Source: JAAYCI01 sp047972265 (GTDB taxonomy: Bacteria > Bacillota > Clostridia > Oscillospirales > Ruminococcaceae). Taken from it: a DNA stretch of 57,759 nucleotides. Numbering within the stretch: position 1 is the stretch's first letter; each line of letters opens with the position of its first letter. A program made the position numbers and the translations under genes. Where the stretch lies: NCBI GenBank assembly GCA_047972265.1, contig JBKEAM010000019.1, positions 1-57,759 of the forward strand, in the 5' to 3' direction. Of the stretch, positions 24,266 to 32,770 are shown piece after piece. The notes under the pieces are model-generated. The model worked only from the letters and a program-made list of their open reading frames with translations, ran no database searches and was not told the DNA's origin.

Positions 24266-25111
24266 TTGGAAAAAATTATTTCGGTAAATCAGGCGCGCAA
24301 ATCTTTTGGCGATACAACCGCGCTTAAAAGCCTAAGTTTTGAAGTAAATAGAGGAGAGATTTTTGGCTTTTTGGGGCCAAGCGGTGCGGGTAAAACCACA
24401 ACCATAAAATTACTAACACGCCAGCTTGTGCCGGATGAAGGCCAGATAGAAGTGTTTTTTCACCCGGTAGATACTTTAAGCCGAGAGGATGACGCACGCA
24501 TCGGGGTTCTTACAGATAACAGCGGTGTGTACGATAGGCTCACGGTGCTCGAAAATCTTAGCCTCTTTGCCACCCTGCGCAATGTCGATCATTCTGTTGT
24601 ACTGCGTACGCTGGAAGAAGTGGGCCTTGCGGGAGACAAAAAAAAGATTGCCAAAAACCTTTCCCGCGGCATGAAACAGCGCCTCATGCTCGCGCAGGCA
24701 ATTTTGCACCATCCACAGCTTTTGTTTTTAGATGAGCCGACGGCTTCGTTAGACCCCGGCACTTCTGCCGATATCCACGCACTTTTGCGCGGCCTTAACA
24801 AAGAGGGGACCACCATATTTTTAACAACACATAATATGGAAGAAGCCGACAAATTGTGCAGCCGGGTTGCGTTTTTAAACAACGGAGAGATTGTGGAAGA
24901 GGGCCCGCCGCAAGAGTTAAAACTTAAATACAGCCATGGCCTTATACGTGCCGATTTAGAGGGCGGGATAATGGTTGAAGAAGAAAAAACAGCCGAGGGG
25001 CTTATGCGCATTGCACAGCTTGCAAAAAACAAACGTGTGCTGCAAATACACTCGCAAGAACCCAACCTGGAAGAAATCTTTTTAAAAGTTACAGGGAGGA
25101 AACTTGCATGA
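24266..25111 (+). CDS. ABC transporter ATP-binding protein
   Basis: 281 residues from TTG 24266, with a strong AAAGGAGG upstream. Walker A FLGPSGAGKTTTIK (about 35-48), signature LSRGMKQRLMLAQ (about 133-145), Walker B LLFLDEPTASLD (about 151-162) and the H-loop LTTHNMEEA. It is the DrrA/NatA type that works with ABC-2 permeases to export drugs, lipids, peptides or ions. The gene runs into the permease gene with an ATGA overlap. The 140 bases before it carry a small AGCAAAAC/GTTTTGCT hairpin (24136-24169) and an AT-rich promoter-like stretch, so it may have its own promoter controlled by the LytTR protein. Confidence 0.95.
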   Translation: MEKIISVNQARKSFGDTTALKSLSFEVNRGEIFGFLGPSGAGKTTTIKLLTRQLVPDEGQIEVFFHPVDTLSREDDARIGVLTDNSGVYDRLTVLENLSLFATLRNVDHSVVLRTLEEVGLAGDKKKIAKNLSRGMKQRLMLAQAILHHPQLLFLDEPTASLDPGTSADIHALLRGLNKEGTTIFLTTHNMEEADKLCSRVAFLNNGEIVEEGPPQELKLKYSHGLIRADLEGGIMVEEEKTAEGLMRIAQLAKNKRVLQIHSQEPNLEEIFLKVTGRKLA

Positions 25112-25828
25112 AGCGATTTATAAAAACCACCCTTATACTTTTTAAAAAGGATTTTAAGGATGCGCTGCGCAATACCAGCATGTCTATACTGCTGGTGCTT
25201 CCCATTTTTGTTTGGCCTTATTTTTCGTTTCGTAAGCGCAGTTGTCCTGCCTAAAGATTATCTGCTAATGGTTACCACCCTAATGGCCATCTGCATGATG
25301 CCCCTTAGCTTTTTGGCAACCATCATTGCCGAAGAAAAAGAGAAACATACCCTGCGTACCCTTATGCTGTCTGGTGTATCTGCGGTAGAATTTATTACAA
25401 GTAAAATTTTGGTAACCTTGCTGCTCACCGAGGCTATCAATGTCATCAACTATTTTGTTGTTGGCTTCCCGCTCATCAAGCTGCCATTCTATCTTTTGGT
25501 CACTGTTTTGGGTAGCCTGCCGCTGTTAATGCTGGGGGCGGCTATTGGCATATTAAGCAAAGACCAAATGGCCACAGGTGCGCTTTCTGCACCGCTTATG
25601 CTGGTGTTTTTAATGCCCAGCATGCTGCAAATGTTAAACCCAATTGTCGAAAAAATCGCCTATTTTACGCCGGTAGAACAAATGATGCGTATTTTCACCT
25701 TGTGGAGCAATGGAGGAAGCCTGCTTTCTGCAAGTACCCTCTACTCCCTTCTCATTATTTTAGGATGGACAATTATAGGCCTTGTTATGTTTATTTTTGC
25801 ATATAAAAAGAAACGATTGGACGAATAA
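25108..25828 (+). pseudogene. ABC-2 type permease, frameshifted near its start
   Basis: Starts at ATG 25108, overlapping the ATPase stop. The first frame gives MKRFIKTTLILFKKDFKDAL and reaches SILLVLPIF before running off at a stop. A second frame takes over at LFGLIFRFVSAVVLP and runs to 25828 with five membrane segments and the permease signature IIAEEKEKHTLRTLMLSGVS. The slip lies at or near the five T at 25205-25209. Removing one T (LPILFGL) or adding two (LPIFLFGL) restores about 240 residues. Unlike the other slips in this window, a single added base does not repair it. The partner is the ATPase just upstream; the exported substrate is unknown. Confidence 0.85.
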
Positions 25829-25835
25829 GTTAGGT

Positions 25836-25875
25836 GCAACAAAAAGGCAGGGCATATGCCCTGCCTTTTTGTTGC
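25836..25875 (+). terminator. Terminator of the ABC exporter operon (40-base perfect palindrome)
   Basis: Positions 25836-25875 form an uninterrupted 40-base palindrome with GGCATATGCC at its centre and AAAAAGG/CCTTTTT near its ends. As RNA it gives a long GC-rich hairpin with an embedded T run. It starts 7 bases past the permease stop. Confidence 0.9.
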
Positions 25876-26277
25876 GCCTGTAGCGGCCCTGCTTTTGCAA
25901 AAAACGCATAAATTAAAATTTGCTAAAAGTAATTTTGTAAATATTAGTATAAAGTTTATTTTTAACAATATTAATTTAATGTAAAACGGATGCTGCCTCC
26001 TTTTATAGTATGGCCGATTTTTAAAAACGCACGCCTTAAATTCTTCTTTGTTTTAAATATATCATCATTTTTTTAAATTTAAAATACGAAAAAACAATAC
26101 TTTTTTAAGTGTAGTCAAAAACTAATATTGTAAGTCATAATAATTGACTTGATATGCTATTTTGTTTATACTATATTTGTTTGCTTTGTCCATATTGCGT
26201 TTTACAAAAATGCTGCGCATGTTGCAAATAAAATTGAACTTATTTTTAACCATTTATTCAACAAGCGGAGAATACAA
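25876..26277. other. AT-rich intergenic region upstream of the polysaccharide locus
   Basis: About 400 bases without a gene. The left 250 bases are very AT-rich and carry no feature I can support. The right end holds the locus promoter (26144-26172), a dyad at its -35 box and a leader of about 100 bases. An open frame from 26149 overlaps the promoter and is not the true start of the next gene. Confidence 0.7.
26144..26172 (+). promoter_or_regulatory. Main promoter of the exopolysaccharide locus
   Basis: TTGACT (26144-26149), a 17-base spacer and TATACT (26167-26172). A dyad AAGTCA-N7-TGACTT (26132-26150) overlaps the -35 box and could bind a regulator. The first start codon is 26278. Confidence 0.88.
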
Positions 26278-27567
26278 ATGAAACTGTCCCCTTTAGAGGC
26301 AAACTCTAAAGTTAAAAACAATACGGCACTTTGTTTGCTGCTTATACTTTTTGCTACCCTGTTGCTGCATGTTGTCATTCAGTTTGGCAGCATCGGCTTA
26401 AAGTTGCCTTTTTTTGGGGATTTTAATATGCGGTGGAAAGAGTGTGCCTACTTTTTAAAAGGGATCAATCCGTTTGATGCGCTTGCGCAAAATATGGTTA
26501 TTCCCTCTATAGAGGGTCTGTCCTCCGCCAGCGGAACGGTGCCCTGGGCCTATGTTTTGGGCAATGTTTTTAATCCGGGGTTTTTGCCTTACAACGTAGC
26601 GCTGGTGTATGGCATGGCTTTATATTTTATTTTGCCGGTAGTAGCTGCATTTTTTTTATACGGCTTTTTTAAAAAAAATTATCTTTGGCAAAATACAAAA
26701 TATCTTTTTTACACAACCCTGCTGGTATTTTTGCCGGCGCAATGGGCAAACGCAATACGTTTTGGCAACCAGGCAGGGCCGGTATGCTGCATTTTACTTA
26801 TTGTAATGTGCATTGTAGATGAACACCCCATAACCGCAGGCGTTTTGTTTGGCCTGGCCATGGTAAAACCGCAGGTGGCTGCTCCGTTTTTTCTGGTATT
26901 TCTGCTTCAAAAAAAGCACTTAACCGCAGTGGTTTCGGTTTTGGTGGTGGTTTTTGCATGGGTCGTTTCATTTTTGGTTACCAGCACACCGCCTTTTCAA
27001 ATGGTGGTGCAAATGCTTCATCAGGGTACAAGCTATGTTGGCACATATACATACTACGGCTTGTTCGATTTTTTGGATGTGTTTGCTATAGCCCCTACCT
27101 TTATATTGCTGCTGGATATAATAGCAGCCGGGATATTTTTACTGGTTTGTTATTTGCTGCTTCGCCGTTTTCAACTGCAAAACAACACCCTAATTGCATA
27201 CTCCTGCGCGGCGGTTGCCTCTACTTTTTGGTTTTATAAGCAGGTGTACGATTTGCTGGTTCTTTGCGTACCGGCAGTATTTTTATTTTTGGCCTTTTGG
27301 CAAAGCCCTGCAACCCAAAAAAGAATAACTGCATTTGTTATCACCGGTTATCTTTTGCTTTCCAATATGATGTCTCCGGTTGCCAGCCGTGCCATAGCAA
27401 TTTTTTTGGATGTAGACAGAGACATATGGATAACCCCCTTTGTAAAAGCAGCCGAAAGGTTTTTTTACATGGCGGTGGTGGTTTTTTTAATTATAAAGGC
27501 AGGCAAAAGCGCAACGCCAGAGTTTTGGCAAAGCCCTGTGCAAGAAACTAAAAAGTTGATTGAGTAG
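26278..27567 (+). CDS. GT87-like polytopic membrane glycosyltransferase (DUF2029 type)
   Basis: 429 residues from ATG 26278 behind GCGGAG. About ten membrane segments. The first loop after TM1 (LPFFGDFNMRWKECAYFLKG, then INPFDALAQ) has the 'D...R...a..l..G.nPY/F' pattern of GT87 (DUF2029) mannosyl- and arabinosyltransferases that use polyprenyl-phosphate sugars outside the membrane. NAIRFGNQAGPVCCIL and AMVKPQVAAPFFLVF match later family blocks. It is the first gene of the locus. Role inferred: adds a side-chain sugar from a lipid-linked donor during polysaccharide assembly. Family assignment is good; donor and acceptor are unknown. Confidence 0.78.
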   Translation: MKLSPLEANSKVKNNTALCLLLILFATLLLHVVIQFGSIGLKLPFFGDFNMRWKECAYFLKGINPFDALAQNMVIPSIEGLSSASGTVPWAYVLGNVFNPGFLPYNVALVYGMALYFILPVVAAFFLYGFFKKNYLWQNTKYLFYTTLLVFLPAQWANAIRFGNQAGPVCCILLIVMCIVDEHPITAGVLFGLAMVKPQVAAPFFLVFLLQKKHLTAVVSVLVVVFAWVVSFLVTSTPPFQMVVQMLHQGTSYVGTYTYYGLFDFLDVFAIAPTFILLLDIIAAGIFLLVCYLLLRRFQLQNNTLIAYSCAAVASTFWFYKQVYDLLVLCVPAVFLFLAFWQSPATQKRITAFVITGYLLLSNMMSPVASRAIAIFLDVDRDIWITPFVKAAERFFYMAVVVFLIIKAGKSATPEFWQSPVQETKKLIE

Positions 27568-27605
27568 TTTGGTTAAACAATCTTTTATTAAAGGAGGTGT
27601 CGGCA

Positions 27606-28979
27606 GTGCACCGTCGTAACGAGTTTGCAACCTTTGATGTTAAGCAGATGGTATACGATTTTTGTGTTATCGCCATTTGCTATCTGCTGGCATCTGCCGC
27701 CTATCGCCTTATCATGAATACCTCTGTTTTTACAGAGCATGTCGGCATGGCTTTCAGCTTTTCGGTGGTGTTTATCCTTAGCATGATGGCCGCACGTATG
27801 TACAATGTAACCACCTTTTACTATAAAGACAGGGTAGCCAGCAGAACCTTAATTTCTATCCTGGTATCAGGCTCTTCTATGAGCATGATGTTTTTTCTGC
27901 TAAAGCAAAATCAAACCAGCCGTTTGCTGTTTGTCATCTTTTTGCCCCTGTGTTTTGTGGGGGTTATCACACAGCGGTTTATCCGTATGGGGCTAAAGCA
28001 GCGCTATCAATCCAAAAGCTGTACCCGCTCTATCTTTTTTGGAGACGAAAAAACCTTTCAAAAATACAGCCATTATGTAAAGCAAACAGCCACCAAAGTA
28101 AAGTTTATAGAGCAGCAGTCGCTCTCTGTTTGTAAAGAAAAATCACTCTCCGAATTTGGTAAATATCTTGCGGCCCGTACCGTAAACGAGGCGGTTTTTG
28201 TATATACTCCCGATGCGGATTTTAATTACGAAGAATACCTTTGTATCTGCGAAGATATGGGCATCACAGCCCGCCTTATTATGAATATGTTCGAGCTGCC
28301 TATTTCGCAGCGGTTTTTAAGCAGCATGGGCACCTATCCCGTGGTTACCTATCACAGCATGTCTTTAAACCGTATGCAGCTTTTTATAAAAAGCGTTATC
28401 GATTATACATTTGCTCTGCTTGGCAGCATTATTTTGTCGCCAATTTTTCTTGTGGCGGCCATTGCCATTAAATTAGACAGCCCCGGCCCGGTTATTTTTA
28501 AACAGGAGCGTGCGGGTAAAAACGGCAAGGTTTTTAAAATGTACAAGTTTCGCACCATGGTGCTGGATGCCGAAACCCTCAAAGACGATTTGATGGAGCA
28601 AAACAAAATAAAAGACGGCATGATGTTTAAGATGGATGATGACCCACGCATAACAAAGGTGGGTGCTTTTTTGCGTAAAACCAGTATTGATGAGCTGCCC
28701 CAATTGTGGAATATTTTGCGGGGAGAAATGAGCATTGTGGGCACACGCCCCCCAACACTGGACGAAGTAAAACGGTACAAGCGCAGCCACTGGCGGCGCA
28801 TCAGCATAAAACCCGGCATAACGGGCATGTGGCAGGTAAGCGGACGTAGCGATCTGGTAGATTTTGAAGATGTTGTTGCCCTGGATAAGCGCTATATAGA
28901 CGAATGGTCTTTGGGGCTGGATTTTAAGCTTATATTTCGCACCATCAGCGTGGTTTTGCTGCGCAAAGGTTCTTATTAA
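27606..28979 (+). CDS. Polyprenyl-phosphate sugar phosphotransferase (initiating transferase, WcaJ/EpsL type)
   Basis: 457 residues from GTG 27606 behind AGGAGG. Four N-terminal membrane segments (about 15-110), a Rossmann-like middle domain, a fifth membrane segment (LLGSIILSPIFLVAAIAIKL), and the bacterial sugar transferase domain: SPGPVIFKQERAGKNGK, VFKMYKFRTMV, KVGAFLRKTSIDELPQLWNI, MSIVGTRPPT and KPGITGMWQVSGRSD. It moves a sugar 1-phosphate from a UDP-sugar to undecaprenyl phosphate, the first committed step of polysaccharide unit assembly. Every catalytic block is intact. Confidence 0.96.
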   Translation: MHRRNEFATFDVKQMVYDFCVIAICYLLASAAYRLIMNTSVFTEHVGMAFSFSVVFILSMMAARMYNVTTFYYKDRVASRTLISILVSGSSMSMMFFLLKQNQTSRLLFVIFLPLCFVGVITQRFIRMGLKQRYQSKSCTRSIFFGDEKTFQKYSHYVKQTATKVKFIEQQSLSVCKEKSLSEFGKYLAARTVNEAVFVYTPDADFNYEEYLCICEDMGITARLIMNMFELPISQRFLSSMGTYPVVTYHSMSLNRMQLFIKSVIDYTFALLGSIILSPIFLVAAIAIKLDSPGPVIFKQERAGKNGKVFKMYKFRTMVLDAETLKDDLMEQNKIKDGMMFKMDDDPRITKVGAFLRKTSIDELPQLWNILRGEMSIVGTRPPTLDEVKRYKRSHWRRISIKPGITGMWQVSGRSDLVDFEDVVALDKRYIDEWSLGLDFKLIFRTISVVLLRKGSY

Positions 28980-29007
28980 CTACAAAATAGGGAGACGGTG
29001 ACGTAAG

Positions 29008-30024
29008 GTGAAAACAAAAATTAAAATGGTGTTGTCTGCTTTTTGCGCGGTGGTTTTGCTCGCGGGCTGTAATCAGCCAATCAGCCAGCCACAGGTTACT
29101 CCCGCTGGAAACGATGCCACCCGCATCACAACAGAAATTGTGCAAAAAAAATCCCTCAACACCTCGTTAGAGCGTGAGGGAGAAATGCGTCCTATGCTGG
29201 AAAAACAAGTAATTGCACCTATAGATGGAACCATAGAAACCATTGATGTTGCTTTGGGACAAAAGGTAGAAGTAGACACGCCGCTTTATACCATCGATGA
29301 TACCGACCTTAAAAATAACCTGCAGGTGCAGGCGTCCTATCTCGAAATCGCGCAAATAAACCTTTCCATTGTGCAGGCCACCGGCGCTTCTACACGGGTG
29401 GCCGAGCTGCAGGTGGAAATAGCCCAAAAAAACTATAATACCGCCAAAAAAAATGCAGCCTATGCCAGTGTAACCGCACCCGCGGCGGGTGTGGTTGTAA
29501 TGTTGGATGCAGAAGTGGGAGACTTGGCAAGAGAAACCTCAATTATCATTGCCGATTTGGACAAGGCCATTTTAACCATCCATGTGGGCGAGGATGTTAT
29601 CGAAAGCCTCTCGGTTGGCAACGAAATAAACGCCACGGCATTTTCGGCGCCGGGGGTATACCTAAGCGGGCGGGTAATCAGCGCAAACCCCTACTACTAT
29701 GTGGGCGGTAAGGGATACCCGGTAGAACTGGAAATTGACCTGGAAGGTACCGATATACAGCCGTATGGCGGCGTTTCGGTAAGTATTGTGGGTACTTTTA
29801 ACGAAGAAGTGGTGGTGGTGCCAATAAAAGCCATCTCAACCGAAAACGATATAACCTCTGTTTTTGTGGTAAACAGCGACGGAACGGTTTCGCTTCGCGC
29901 CATTCAGGTAGGGTATACAACCGATGATTCTGCGGTGGTTACCGAGGGCCTGCGTGAGGGCGAAGAAATTGCGGTTTCGGGCATCCGCCTGTTAAAAGAT
30001 GGTGCGAAGGTGGTTGTAGAATGA
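29008..30024 (+). CDS. HlyD/RND-type adaptor lipoprotein
   Basis: 338 residues from GTG 29008. Lipoprotein signal peptide with lipobox LLAGC (Cys near residue 22), so it is probably anchored outside the membrane. Biotinyl-lipoyl-like half motifs (KQVIAPIDGTIETIDVALGQ; ASVTAPAAGVVVMLDAEVGD) flank a short helical hairpin, and beta-barrel domains follow (IHVGEDVIESLSVGNEINAT; VVVPIKAISTENDITSVFVV). In Gram-negative bacteria such adaptors join a pump to an outer membrane channel; in Bacillota they usually accompany MacB-type ABC pumps. No pump gene is found here. The ATGA overlap with the next gene means it is coupled to the glycan locus. Confidence 0.88.
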   Translation: MKTKIKMVLSAFCAVVLLAGCNQPISQPQVTPAGNDATRITTEIVQKKSLNTSLEREGEMRPMLEKQVIAPIDGTIETIDVALGQKVEVDTPLYTIDDTDLKNNLQVQASYLEIAQINLSIVQATGASTRVAELQVEIAQKNYNTAKKNAAYASVTAPAAGVVVMLDAEVGDLARETSIIIADLDKAILTIHVGEDVIESLSVGNEINATAFSAPGVYLSGRVISANPYYYVGGKGYPVELEIDLEGTDIQPYGGVSVSIVGTFNEEVVVVPIKAISTENDITSVFVVNSDGTVSLRAIQVGYTTDDSAVVTEGLREGEEIAVSGIRLLKDGAKVVVE

Positions 30025-31526
30025 GCGTGAACACCACCCTGCGTGTGGCTTGTCTGCTGCCGGCACCCAAAGCACCGGCGTGGATGCTACAAACCCTGCA
30101 GGATGTGCAAGCCGCAAACGGCATACAGGCGCAGGCTTTTGGGGTGCAGTCGGCAGCTTTGCAGCCTGCAAAGCAAAGCCTAAAAAATAAACTGGACCAA
30201 AAGTGGTTTGCACAGGTGCCAGATCCCTTAGCGCTTAAACCGTTGCCGCTGGATTGTAGCTTTGTGCAGGGGCAGCAGCTAGAGCAAACACTAAAAACCG
30301 CAGGGTTCGATCTTATCCTCGATTTGGCCGGTTGGACAAACGACAATAACACACCCCTACTGCGATACGGTGTGTGGAAATACCACTTTTTACGGCAAGG
30401 GCAGGATATAAAAACCCTTTTGGTGGCCGGGCATATAAAGGGCACTGTCCCGCAATACCAACTCTACCATTCTTTAACCTCTATTTCGCCCCTTTCGGCC
30501 TGCCAAAACAGGGCGCAGCTTTACTGGAAGTGCTGTTGGTTTGCAGGCAGGGCGCTGCAAAAGTTGCTTCGGTATTCCGGCTTTGCTCAGTGGGGTGCCC
30601 CCAAAGTGGATACTGCGGGTTCTCCGCTGCAAAACAGTGATTTTGAGATATACAAAAACATAGCCCAATTGGTTTGTTTTCGCCTTTTTAAGTACCGTGG
30701 GCGGCAGGATGTATGGTGGATAAGGCTGTATAAAGATGATGTGGAGTTTGAAAATTTAGCAGATACACCTTTTTATGATGTTTCGCCGCCTCCCGACCGT
30801 TTTTGGGCAGACCCATTTATTTTTGAGTACGAGGGTAAAAGCTGGCTGTTTATGGAGGAACTGCCCTACAGCACAGATAAAGGATATATAAGCGTATGCC
30901 AAATAAATGGGGACGGTACCTGCACAAAACCTATGCCCATTATAGAGGAAGAATGGCACCTTTCTTATCCGTTTGTTTTTGAATTGCAGGGCAAACTGTA
31001 TCTGGTGCCAGAATCTTCTGCCGCCAAAACCGTGGATTTATACGAGTGTATAGAGTTTCCGTATAAATGGCAAAAGAAAAAAAGCCTGCTGTCCGGCATG
31101 CATTTTGCCGACAACACGCTGTTTTGCAAAGATGATTTGTGGTGGATGTTTACCGGCGTAACCCAAGATCGCAGGGTGCATAACCGGGATGAGCTGTTTT
31201 TGTTTTATACAGATAATCCGGTGGATGGAGAATGGAAAGAGCATCCCCAAAACCCGGTGGTATCAAATTCTCGCACGGCGCGCCCAGGTGGGCAGGTTAT
31301 ACAAAAAGATGGCAGGTGGTATCGCGTCTCCCAGGATAATTCCCTGCGGTATGGCTATGGTGTTGTAATGAGCGAAATAGAAGCTTGCGACACTCAAAAT
31401 TATGCCGAATTCCCTGCAAAAGAGTTTCATTATAGCCTTACCCAAAGCGGCATTGCGGGGGTGCATACCTATAACCGGGGCGGCGGGTGGACTGCGATAG
31501 ACCTGCTGCGCTGGAAAAAGCGCTAG
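30021..31526 (+). CDS. Formyltransferase-like protein with GINT1-type beta-propeller domain
   Basis: 501 residues. The first about 150 resemble the N-terminal lobe of formyltransferase-like proteins (FDLILDLAGWTNDNNTPLLRYGVWKYHF). Residues about 230-500 contain repeated blades: RFWADPFIFEYEGKSWLFME, LSYPFVFELQGKLYLVPES, GMHFADNTLFCKDDLWWMFT, PGGQVIQKDGRWYRVSQD. This matches the N-terminal propeller of plant glucosamine inositolphosphorylceramide transferases (GINT1_N), which also occurs in bacterial glycan loci and resembles GH43/GH32 propellers. No glycosyltransferase domain follows. The product may modify a sugar (for example N-formylation) or bind glycan. No signal peptide is visible. It ends 4 bases before the end of the opposing GT gene. 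Confidence 0.7.
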   Translation: MSVNTTLRVACLLPAPKAPAWMLQTLQDVQAANGIQAQAFGVQSAALQPAKQSLKNKLDQKWFAQVPDPLALKPLPLDCSFVQGQQLEQTLKTAGFDLILDLAGWTNDNNTPLLRYGVWKYHFLRQGQDIKTLLVAGHIKGTVPQYQLYHSLTSISPLSACQNRAQLYWKCCWFAGRALQKLLRYSGFAQWGAPKVDTAGSPLQNSDFEIYKNIAQLVCFRLFKYRGRQDVWWIRLYKDDVEFENLADTPFYDVSPPPDRFWADPFIFEYEGKSWLFMEELPYSTDKGYISVCQINGDGTCTKPMPIIEEEWHLSYPFVFELQGKLYLVPESSAAKTVDLYECIEFPYKWQKKKSLLSGMHFADNTLFCKDDLWWMFTGVTQDRRVHNRDELFLFYTDNPVDGEWKEHPQNPVVSNSRTARPGGQVIQKDGRWYRVSQDNSLRYGYGVVMSEIEACDTQNYAEFPAKEFHYSLTQSGIAGVHTYNRGGGWTAIDLLRWKKR

Positions 31527-31529
31527 TTG

Positions 31530-32681
31530 CTACTTTTTCATCAACTTTTCAAGCTCTCGCTTATATTCCAATATGGTTTTAGTAATGTCGTGGTTTTCGC
31601 GTATATAGTGTGAAGCGTTTTCGCCAAGTTTTGCCACTTTTTCATCATCCAGCGTTTTTATAAAAGCGGCGCCCTTTTCTACGCTGTCATCGCACACAAA
31701 ACCAAGGTGGTGGCGGGTAATAAATTCTCCGGGGTTTACCGTAAAAGAGAGAATAGGCGTAGAGCCAATGCAAGCCTGAATAAAGGTATTGGGAAATCCC
31801 TCAAACAAAGAAGTGTTTACAAATAGGCGCGCTTTATTGTAGTACTCCTGTATTTCGTGAAAAGGCACATAAGGGATGTATTTTACATTGGGCAGGCTGG
31901 CCGCTCTTTTGGTAATTGAATCGGCATAGTTTTGTACGGCGTCTTGGGCCTTGGGGTCGGGCAGGTTCATTACAGGCATAATAATCATAAAATTTTCTTC
32001 GGGCAGTTGATTGGCAAGGTCCAAAAAAAGCTCGGCCCGTTTTATGGTGTCTGCACGGGAAACCCACAAAATGTATTTTTTGTCTTCTATGTCTGCTTTT
32101 GGCAGCACAAACCCGTTGTTTATCACAACGCTTTGCAGGCCGGTATTTTGCAGCAGTTGCTCCTGCTGGTCTGTCGATTGGGCCAAAATCAGATCGGTAT
32201 GGCGCAGGCCGTACCAATGCAGTTTGTAATGCCGTTCTCCCTCGGTGGGTATATAGCTTTTGGGGTCTGTGTCCTTATCACTTGCCAAGCGGTGTACATG
32301 TTTTTTACGGTGGATACCACGGGCAAAAAAAGCCACCCAAGCGTCGGTTTCGGAGGCGGTTTTGGTTATATAAATGTCTTGGCCAGAAAATAAAAAGGTG
32401 CCAAATAAAGAAAAATACCGAATGATTTTGTCAATTGGTTTTGGGTTTACCATGTAATTGCGGCGTACCTTTACCACCCGCACCCCTTCATGCCACTCTA
32501 CCCGCGGCTGTCCAAAATCGGCCACCAGTGCGGTAACCTCATACCTTGGGTCTTTTGCCAACTGGGTGGCAACGTTATACATATCCACCTCGGCCCCGCC
32601 AAAGGCAGCATCACAGTTTTTGTTAAACAAGGGGTACAGGTAGGGCATGGGTATGCATACGCGTATGGTATTTCTCTTCAA
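31530..32681 (-). CDS. GT4-family glycosyltransferase (leftward)
   Basis: 383 residues from TTG 32681, with GGGAGG 5 bases upstream; the longer upstream frame has no signal. N-terminal part with a GGAEVDMYNVATQLAKD motif typical of GT4 acceptor domains; C-terminal GT-B domain with YILWVSRADTIKRAELFLDL (donor loop), SLFEGFPNTFIQACIGSTPIL (the E-x7-E type region) and PGEFI. It is the only gene of the locus on the minus strand, wedged between rightward genes on both sides. It must therefore have its own promoter in 32700-32770, inside or next to the start of the divergent GNAT gene. Sugar specificity is unknown. Confidence 0.9.
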   Translation of the reverse strand: MKRNTIRVCIPMPYLYPLFNKNCDAAFGGAEVDMYNVATQLAKDPRYEVTALVADFGQPRVEWHEGVRVVKVRRNYMVNPKPIDKIIRYFSLFGTFLFSGQDIYITKTASETDAWVAFFARGIHRKKHVHRLASDKDTDPKSYIPTEGERHYKLHWYGLRHTDLILAQSTDQQEQLLQNTGLQSVVINNGFVLPKADIEDKKYILWVSRADTIKRAELFLDLANQLPEENFMIIMPVMNLPDPKAQDAVQNYADSITKRAASLPNVKYIPYVPFHEIQEYYNKARLFVNTSLFEGFPNTFIQACIGSTPILSFTVNPGEFITRHHLGFVCDDSVEKGAAFIKTLDDEKVAKLGENASHYIRENHDITKTILEYKRELEKLMKK

Positions 32682-32770
32682 GGTAACCTCCCAAAAAACG
32701 TGCTTTTTGTGTATGGACATTCTAGCGCAGCCTTTAACATTTTGCAATGCAGGCCAGAAAGGATTTTTGG

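Noticed and set aside
26149..26277. In-frame extension of the GT87-like gene
   Set aside because: It overlaps the promoter -10 box, and the ATG at 26278 has a proper ribosome binding site and a family-like start.
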